From: UBA11612 sp964475755
Lineage (GTDB): Bacteria > Pseudomonadota > Alphaproteobacteria > Rhodospirillales > Rhodospirillaceae
DNA: 5,274 nt
NCBI GenBank assembly: GCA_964475755.1
Contig: CAYYXR010000087.1
Span: 1-5,274 of the forward strand
Reading direction: 5' to 3'
The position numbers and the translations under genes are program-made. Below, piece by piece: positions 1 through 4,366 of this stretch. Positions within the stretch are counted from its first letter, which is position 1; each line of letters starts with the position of its first letter. Below the pieces are notes generated by a model. That model saw nothing but the letters and a program-made list of their open reading frames with translations, was not told the DNA's origin and did not search any database.

Positions 1-696
1 TGGGATTACCTGGTGATGATCGGGTACGTCGAATCGAATCCGTGGTTGAACGTAAAAGGCCTGCGTTCCGAGGTTCGATATGTCGAGCCACCTACCGACG
101 ATCAAATTACCGAGATCTTGCAAGCGGCTGGCCGTGTTGGACGTAACCCGCGGATGAAAGCCAGGAATAAGGCGATTGTTTTCTTCTTGGTGCATACGGG
201 TGTCAGGTGTAACGAGCTGGTGCGCCTGACACGTTCAGACATTCAGAATCCAGACGGATCCATACGACATCGGGCGAAGGTGTACGGCAAGGGATCGAAA
301 GAGCGCCTTGTCGGTGTGAATGAACCAACGAGGCTTGTGCTGGCGGAATACCTGGATCAGCGGATCGACGTTTCTGAACACGCTTTTATTGGCGGTGACG
401 GATACCCGATTTCGAATGTCCTGGTACGGTCAATGATGCAGCGGGTAAAAGCGGAGCTGAACAGGGTTAGCAGGAACCCGATGAAAACACTTGGAACCCA
501 TGATCTCCGGCGCTGGCACTTCAACAAAATGGCGAGCATTGGCGTTCCGTACAACCAAATCAAAGAAGTCGGCGGCTGGTCTACCGATTCAGCAATGCGA
601 CATTACATCTACTTCGGAACCGCTGATGTTGCAGCGAAGAATCACTCCGAGTTAGATCTAACCAAAGCCGAACGATTAGGACAGTCCGCCGACTAG
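1..696 (+). CDS. Tyrosine recombinase / phage-type integrase, 5' end outside window
   Basis: This is the catalytic domain of a tyrosine recombinase, which cuts and rejoins DNA through a covalent 3'-phosphotyrosine, most likely for integration and excision of the element. The frame is open from base 1 (WDYLVMIGYVESNPW), and the text before the GTG at 13 already reads like the last helix of the core-binding domain. That GTG is therefore probably internal and the true start lies upstream. Counting codon 1 at base 1, the visible 231 residues hold Arg69 in HTGVRCNEL (box I), Lys97 in the GKGSKER hairpin, His167 and Arg170 in THDLRR (HxxR, box II), Trp193 in the usual His/Trp position (GGWS), and the nucleophile Tyr202 nine residues later. 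The catalytic set is complete, so the enzyme looks functional. Full-length relatives are usually 300-400 residues. It converges on the minus-strand operon with a one-base gap. XerC/D-like resolution instead of integration cannot be excluded. Confidence 0.93.
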   Translation, partial: WDYLVMIGYVESNPWLNVKGLRSEVRYVEPPTDDQITEILQAAGRVGRNPRMKARNKAIVFFLVHTGVRCNELVRLTRSDIQNPDGSIRHRAKVYGKGSKERLVGVNEPTRLVLAEYLDQRIDVSEHAFIGGDGYPISNVLVRSMMQRVKAELNRVSRNPMKTLGTHDLRRWHFNKMASIGVPYNQIKEVGGWSTDSAMRHYIYFGTADVAAKNHSELDLTKAERLGQSAD

Positions 697-697
697 C

Positions 698-2098
698 TTA
701 CGAGAGCGTTAGGCGCTTACGGCTGGATTTAGGTGGCCTGGCTATCGTTCGTGGCTTTCCATCGTTGTATTTGACGATACGAGCTGTGCGGGGATCCCCT
801 TTCAGAAGTGAGATCGCTTCTTTATCGCCCTTCTTTAGACCAGCTGAACGGATGTGAACCTTGTTTGTTACGTTACCGTCTTTATCGAGGGTGGCGAAAT
901 ACTGATCCAGGTGTTCGGCCTTGCCGGTAATCTTGCCCTTACCCATGTGGGACTTACCAAGATGTGTTTCATTCCAACGCTTGTTTATTCGTGTGCGGAG
1001 CTTCCGCCCTTTGATGCCAGATGTTCTTAGCTTCTCGTCGGGCGCTGTTCTTTTATATGTTCCGTCTGGATTCTGAACAGTCACGCCACCACGCTTTTTT
1101 CGATTCTCTAGGGATCCGTCAAAAGTCATAATTGCTCGATCCTGGTTTTCGATCTGCCGTACGGAGTGTTTAGGCGGGATACTCGTTGCGTGGTAATAAC
1201 CGGATGGATCAGGTCGCTCGATCCTGCGAACACCGTTGGAGTCTTTCGCATACGGAGAGTTGCTTTCCCATTTGTTATGTCGGGCTAGCGTTTCGAGTTC
1301 TGTTCCGACTTCTTCTCGATCATGGTCGAAGAATAGATCTCGTTGTTTACGAGCTGAAAGATCATCGGTGGGCGCACCAGCTCTCAATCGTTGCGCTCGG
1401 ATGTGGTGCGCTACTTCGTGAGTCACAGTAGTTCCCTGGACGTAATCTTTACCGACTTTGATGAAGTGGTGAGCGCCTTCGATCTGAGCCGCTTTCTTAG
1501 ATACGGCTTTATCTTTATATCCAGAAAGTACGCGAGCCTTTGCGAACCTGGCATCGTCTAAATAAACACCGGCCGCACTCTTGCTAACACCGGATCCTGT
1601 GCCGATTTGTATAACCAGCCCTGCGATCTGATCCCGTTCACCCTTAGACCAATTTTCCTTTATTTGTTGATCTATCAACTTGCGCTGTGAGGAGGTGCCG
1701 CCAATGATCTTCCAGCCCTTGAATTTCTCGCCTGGTTTTAGCGGCTCGGTTATCGTGCCTTTTTTCTTACCGGCACCAGCTCGTTTCTTGGTTGGCTTGG
1801 CTGGCTTGACTGGCGGCGGCGGAAACTCACCGGCCTTACTGCGTTCTTCTCTGCGCTTTACGTCGATCTTCTGATCTAGTGGAACGTCAACGCCGACAAT
1901 ATCCGCATCACCTGGATCCCGTTTCCACATTTCATGTATTCGTGCAGCTCGTTCCGTCTTGGCGACTCGAGTTGTACGAATTACGTGAGCTTCGGCATCA
2001 TCGACCTTCTGAGCTTTTTCACCCTGGCGATTTCTTGCCCTGGCGATCTGCTCATCAGTCAGAGTTTGAGGTTTGCGAAGTAATACCGGCCTTGCCAT
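698..2098 (-). CDS. Putative HExxH zinc metallopeptidase-like protein with long basic arms
   Basis: The protein has 466 residues and I recognise no named family for it. Residues 10-60 are a charged, probably helical segment, and 92-118 are a Pro/Lys-rich linker (FPPPPVKPAKP, then a Lys/Gly stretch). Residues about 120-280 look like a compact domain with HEVAH at 227-231 inside TTVTHEVAHH, the zinc-binding HExxH helix of zincins. Glu262, Glu263 or Glu267 in REEVGTE could be the third ligand, as in gluzincins. The remainder to 466 is basic and ends SSRKRLTLS. The start at 2098 is supported by an AAGGA box nine bases upstream. The gene is last in the minus-strand operon, 12 bases after the small membrane-protein gene, and its stop is one base from the integrase stop. 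Known: HExxH proteins in phages can be virion, maturation or host-entry proteases. Inference: a structural or injected protein that is proteolytic, or a zincin fold without activity. Peptidase activity itself is unproven. Confidence 0.7.
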   Translation of the reverse strand: MARPVLLRKPQTLTDEQIARARNRQGEKAQKVDDAEAHVIRTTRVAKTERAARIHEMWKRDPGDADIVGVDVPLDQKIDVKRREERSKAGEFPPPPVKPAKPTKKRAGAGKKKGTITEPLKPGEKFKGWKIIGGTSSQRKLIDQQIKENWSKGERDQIAGLVIQIGTGSGVSKSAAGVYLDDARFAKARVLSGYKDKAVSKKAAQIEGAHHFIKVGKDYVQGTTVTHEVAHHIRAQRLRAGAPTDDLSARKQRDLFFDHDREEVGTELETLARHNKWESNSPYAKDSNGVRRIERPDPSGYYHATSIPPKHSVRQIENQDRAIMTFDGSLENRKKRGGVTVQNPDGTYKRTAPDEKLRTSGIKGRKLRTRINKRWNETHLGKSHMGKGKITGKAEHLDQYFATLDKDGNVTNKVHIRSAGLKKGDKEAISLLKGDPRTARIVKYNDGKPRTIARPPKSSRKRLTLS

Positions 2099-2107
2099 GA
2101 GTCAGGA

Positions 2108-2112
2108 TCCTT
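2108..2112 (-). promoter_or_regulatory. Shine-Dalgarno box of the HExxH gene
   Basis: On the minus strand the bases AAGGA lie nine bases before the ATG at 2098. They overlap the TAA stop of the upstream 84-residue gene and sit beside a GGATCC site. The placement supports both the chosen start and translational coupling to the upstream gene. Confidence 0.6.
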
Positions 2113-2365
2113 AGTCGATTTGATTCCAGTCGGCGGCTCCGTCCGAAACGGATATTGCTATCCATGCGGATCCGCCTGATTGATTTATCCAGGTATGCCC
2201 TGGTAAGTAACCACGATCAATATCATCGTCAACCGTGGGGCTTGATTGGTGAACACTTGTATCACTGGATGCCACCGGAGCGTTACTGAATCCGTTGGTC
2301 AATCCGAGAACAATTGCGAACGCTAGTGCGCCTATTCCGAGAGCGATTGCGAGAGCGTTATTCAT
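2111..2365 (-). CDS. Small single-span membrane protein with a phage-fibre-like C-terminal domain
   Basis: The protein has 84 residues. Residues 4-22 (ALAIALGIGALAFAIVLGL) form one strongly hydrophobic, Gly/Ala-rich span with no charge before it. Residues 24-43 are a polar Ser/Asn linker. Residues 44-84 (core GYLPGHTWINQSGG, then AWIAISVSDGAADWNQID) follow the pattern seen in short modules of phage fibre and virion proteins: acidic Asp run, GYxxGxxW(I/V)N, small turn, a two-strand stretch, GAAxW. That resemblance is from memory of the pattern, not from a search. The span could be an uncleaved anchor or a signal peptide; no strong cleavage site is seen. The acidic flank after the span suggests the C-terminus lies outside the cytoplasm. 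The ATG directly abuts the TAA of the 665-residue gene and there is no clear Shine-Dalgarno box, so synthesis probably relies on reinitiation. A holin or spanin role is possible but not supported by a basic tail or a lipobox. Confidence 0.72.
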   Translation of the reverse strand: MNNALAIALGIGALAFAIVLGLTNGFSNAPVASSDTSVHQSSPTVDDDIDRGYLPGHTWINQSGGSAWIAISVSDGAADWNQID

Positions 2366-2368
2366 TTA
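2363..2368 (-). other. TAAATG stop-start junction (translational coupling)
   Basis: On the minus strand the TAA of the 665-residue gene is followed immediately by the ATG of the 84-residue membrane protein gene. The preceding bases (GACTTGAACTC) contain no GGAG-like box. This arrangement fits termination-reinitiation, which would tie the amount of membrane protein to translation of the large repeat protein. The coupling is inferred from sequence only. Confidence 0.5.
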
Positions 2369-4363
2369 GAGTTCAAGTCGCTTTCTTGTTTTGCTTGGGC
2401 GAGTACCTTCAAACTCGATCCGGTCTGGATAGATCTTCGCCAGAGCTGTCGAGGATATTCGGACTGCCTGCGGAATCTTGTAACCCTTTGTCCGCTTTTT
2501 TAGCTTCGTTACCCGAACGGTGTCGGTCGGTTTTAGCTTCGGATCGTTAGGCACTCTAACCGAGAGATCCTTACCAACTCGCTCGCGGCCGGTCGGTAGC
2601 TCTTTCGAGCGCTCTACAACACCTTGCCGGTATGTAATCTCGGCTGGCACATACCCTTTTTTCTTTAGCTTCACGATCACCGGCTTACCCTGCGCCCGTT
2701 TCGGCTGCCGCAGCTTCGGCGGGGAACTTACTGGCGGAGGTGGTGGCGGCGTTGGTGTTGGATCCGGTTTGGGATCTTCCTTCGGCGTTTCCGGTGGCGG
2801 CGGATCGTCCGCTGGCTTATCGCCGGTGTCGGTATCGTCCGTTGGCTTGTCGCCGGTGGCGGTATCGTCCGCTGGCTTGTCGCCGGTGTCGGTATCGTCC
2901 GCTGGCTTGTCGACGGTGTCGGTATCGTCCGCTGGCTTGTCGACGGTGGCGGTATCGTCCGCTGGCTTGTCGACGGTGTCGGTATCGTCCGCGGGCTTGT
3001 CGCCGGTGTCGGTATCGTCCGCTGGCTTGTCGCCGGTGTCGGTATCGTCCGCTGGTGGTGCTTCTTTTTTCTCGGTTTCCTTTAGCGTAGTGTCCGGTTT
3101 GGGATCGTCCCGTTCTTCATCGCTGCCGCCAATGTTCGGCTTCGGGCGAGTGTCGGGCGGAGTTTCTACCGGCTTCGGGTTTGGTTTGGGATCTTCTTTC
3201 GCCGTTTCCTTCCGAGGCTCCGGCTTTGGTGCGTCCCGTTCTTCATCACTGCCGCCAATGTTCGGTTTTTTAGTCTCGGTTGGCTTTGGGTCGGATTTCG
3301 GTTCCGGCTTTGGTTGTGGATTCTCTTTTTTACCGCCCTGAGTGCCAGCAGCGAGCGCAGCGCCGCCAGCTCCTAGCTGTGCAGATCTTTTACGCTCTGC
3401 GGCGGCTCTGAGCTTGTCGTTGATTTCCTTTTGCCGGTTTGCTGTGGCGTTACGAGCTTCAACAGTTTTCTTTAGCTCTTTTTCCGCTTTGCTTTCAGCT
3501 CGGTATTTACGAGCCTTGTCGCGGGCTTCTTTTGCGGATCTATTTGCGGCTTCCGCTCGCTGTTTGGCCTGAGCCGCTTTCCTGGTGTTTTGTTGCGCGG
3601 CTTTCTGCCGGAGCGTGATTAGATCCTGCTTTTCTTTTGCGACGTTGCGGGATTTACCGGTTAGCGACTTATTGAGGCGATCCGCTTCCTTTTTGGACAA
3701 CCCTTTAGGCTTGAACTTAGATCCAGGCTTGTACGGTGCGGGAGCTGGTTTCTTCTGCCCTGGTCGCTCCTTTACTTTTTCCTGCACCCGATTGTTCTTC
3801 GGTTTTGGCTTTGGAGCTGGTGCGGTTTGCGCTGCCCGTTTTGCTTTACTGGCGTTCTGAGCGGCTTTAGATCCGACTTTGTTTAGAGCTTGATACGCGG
3901 CGGATCCAGCCTTGACCTTACCTGCTGGAGTGAATATCTCGGTTGCGAAGAACTTAGCCCCGTACACCAGGTTCGCTTTCAAGCCCTGATCTATCAGCTT
4001 TTGATCTGTTGGGCGAGCTGCGGCGGGAGCTGCGTTTTGTGTGCCTGTTGGTTTCGGTGCGCCTTTCCTGGCTATCGGCACAAACTTCCGCTGTGTTCCT
4101 TTCGTGGTTCGACCTTCAAAGGCTTTCGCTTGGGCATCGGTACTGTTCCGGCTCGGAGTCGGTTTTCGGAACACCGGTTTCCGAGCTGGTTTGCTTGGCG
4201 GCTTGTAAACCAGAGCCTTCACCGGTGGAGCTGGCTTGGGAGTTACCTTCGTGGTTGACCGGAGACGGTTCGCTAACTGGCGTTGCCGTTCTTCCGCAGC
4301 TCTGCGACGAGCTGCGGCGGAGGCGGCTTGCGCTCGGCGCCTGGCTTCCATGTTGTCTGACAT
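2366..4363 (-). CDS. Low-complexity Lys/Pro/Ala-rich protein with acidic 10-residue tandem repeats, unknown function
   Basis: The protein has 665 residues and I do not recognise it. Residues 5-35 are an Arg/Ala-rich helix. Residues 36-120 are a basic Pro-rich stretch, and 119-160 a short possibly folded patch (TDQKLIDQGLKANLV). Residues 222-328 form a long charged Lys/Ala/Glu helix or coiled coil resembling the TolA stalk in composition. Residues 331-341 are a Gly/Ala patch. Residues 345-437 are TonB-like Lys-Pro/Glu-Pro text with KPNIGGSDEERD twice. Residues 438-517 are eight acidic repeats of the ADDTDTGDKP type, followed by Pro-rich 518-547. Residues 558-665 look like a small beta-rich C-terminal domain ending KTRKRLEL. 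No signal peptide or clear membrane span is present. The start at 4363 has GGAG nine bases upstream, overlapping the end of the fibre gene; a second ATG four codons later is less well placed. A virion linker, internal protein or length-spanning protein is possible, but the context supports only phage accessory or structural. Confidence 0.8.
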   Translation of the reverse strand: MSDNMEARRRAQAASAAARRRAAEERQRQLANRLRSTTKVTPKPAPPVKALVYKPPSKPARKPVFRKPTPSRNSTDAQAKAFEGRTTKGTQRKFVPIARKGAPKPTGTQNAAPAAARPTDQKLIDQGLKANLVYGAKFFATEIFTPAGKVKAGSAAYQALNKVGSKAAQNASKAKRAAQTAPAPKPKPKNNRVQEKVKERPGQKKPAPAPYKPGSKFKPKGLSKKEADRLNKSLTGKSRNVAKEKQDLITLRQKAAQQNTRKAAQAKQRAEAANRSAKEARDKARKYRAESKAEKELKKTVEARNATANRQKEINDKLRAAAERKRSAQLGAGGAALAAGTQGGKKENPQPKPEPKSDPKPTETKKPNIGGSDEERDAPKPEPRKETAKEDPKPNPKPVETPPDTRPKPNIGGSDEERDDPKPDTTLKETEKKEAPPADDTDTGDKPADDTDTGDKPADDTDTVDKPADDTATVDKPADDTDTVDKPADDTDTGDKPADDTATGDKPTDDTDTGDKPADDPPPPETPKEDPKPDPTPTPPPPPPVSSPPKLRQPKRAQGKPVIVKLKKKGYVPAEITYRQGVVERSKELPTGRERVGKDLSVRVPNDPKLKPTDTVRVTKLKKRTKGYKIPQAVRISSTALAKIYPDRIEFEGTRPSKTRKRLEL
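2813..3052 (-). repeat. Eight-unit 30-bp in-frame tandem repeat (ADDTDTGDKP type)
   Basis: Eight contiguous 30-bp units encode residues 438-517 of the 665-residue protein. In protein order the units read ADDTDTGDKP twice, ADDTDTVDKP, ADDTATVDKP, ADDTDTVDKP, ADDTDTGDKP, ADDTATGDKP and TDDTDTGDKP, followed by a broken ninth (ADD, then prolines). Differences between units are few single-base changes, mainly Gly/Val and Asp/Ala swaps, so the array is recent or kept alike by recombination. Each unit is a multiple of three and free of stops, so gain or loss of a unit would keep the frame. The same array holds two long antisense open frames that are artefacts. Confidence 0.95.
3107..3268 (-). repeat. 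Pair of KPNIGGSDEERD motifs, 126 bp apart
   Basis: The 12-residue motif KPNIGGSDEERD occurs at residues 366-377 (bases 3268-3233) and 408-419 (bases 3142-3107) of the 665-residue protein. Each copy is followed by a Lys-Pro/Glu text. The spacing is 42 residues and the DNA of the two copies is nearly identical, so this looks like an in-frame duplication of a 126-bp segment whose intervening part has since diverged. It lies directly before the 10-residue repeat array. Confidence 0.85.
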
Positions 4364-4366
4364 TGG

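Noticed and set aside
13..15. GTG as the start of the recombinase
   Set aside because: The frame is open to base 1 and the preceding codons continue typical core-binding-domain text, so the real start lies outside the window.
705..717. Small hairpin AGCG-TTAGG-CGCT near the convergent stops as a terminator
   Set aside because: The stem is only four base pairs and no T-run follows on either strand.
2813..3052. Possible CRISPR array because of regular 30-bp repeats
   Set aside because: The units are directly contiguous with no spacers and encode an in-frame 10-residue peptide repeat.
2740..3090. Second plus-strand frame reading Arg/Cys/Tyr/Pro-Leu repeats
   Set aside because: A further frame of the same stop-free 30-bp array; a repeat artefact.
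2520..3341. Long plus-strand open frame of 273 codons opposite the repeat protein
   Set aside because: It is Ser/Gly/Val-repetitive antisense text created by the 30-bp array and the Lys/Pro-rich codons of the minus-strand gene. It has no plausible ribosome site and conflicts with the well-supported operon.
2366..4363. Tape-measure protein identity for the 665-residue protein
   Set aside because: It lies after the fibre gene, has no hydrophobic segments, and is disordered and Pro-rich rather than continuously helical.
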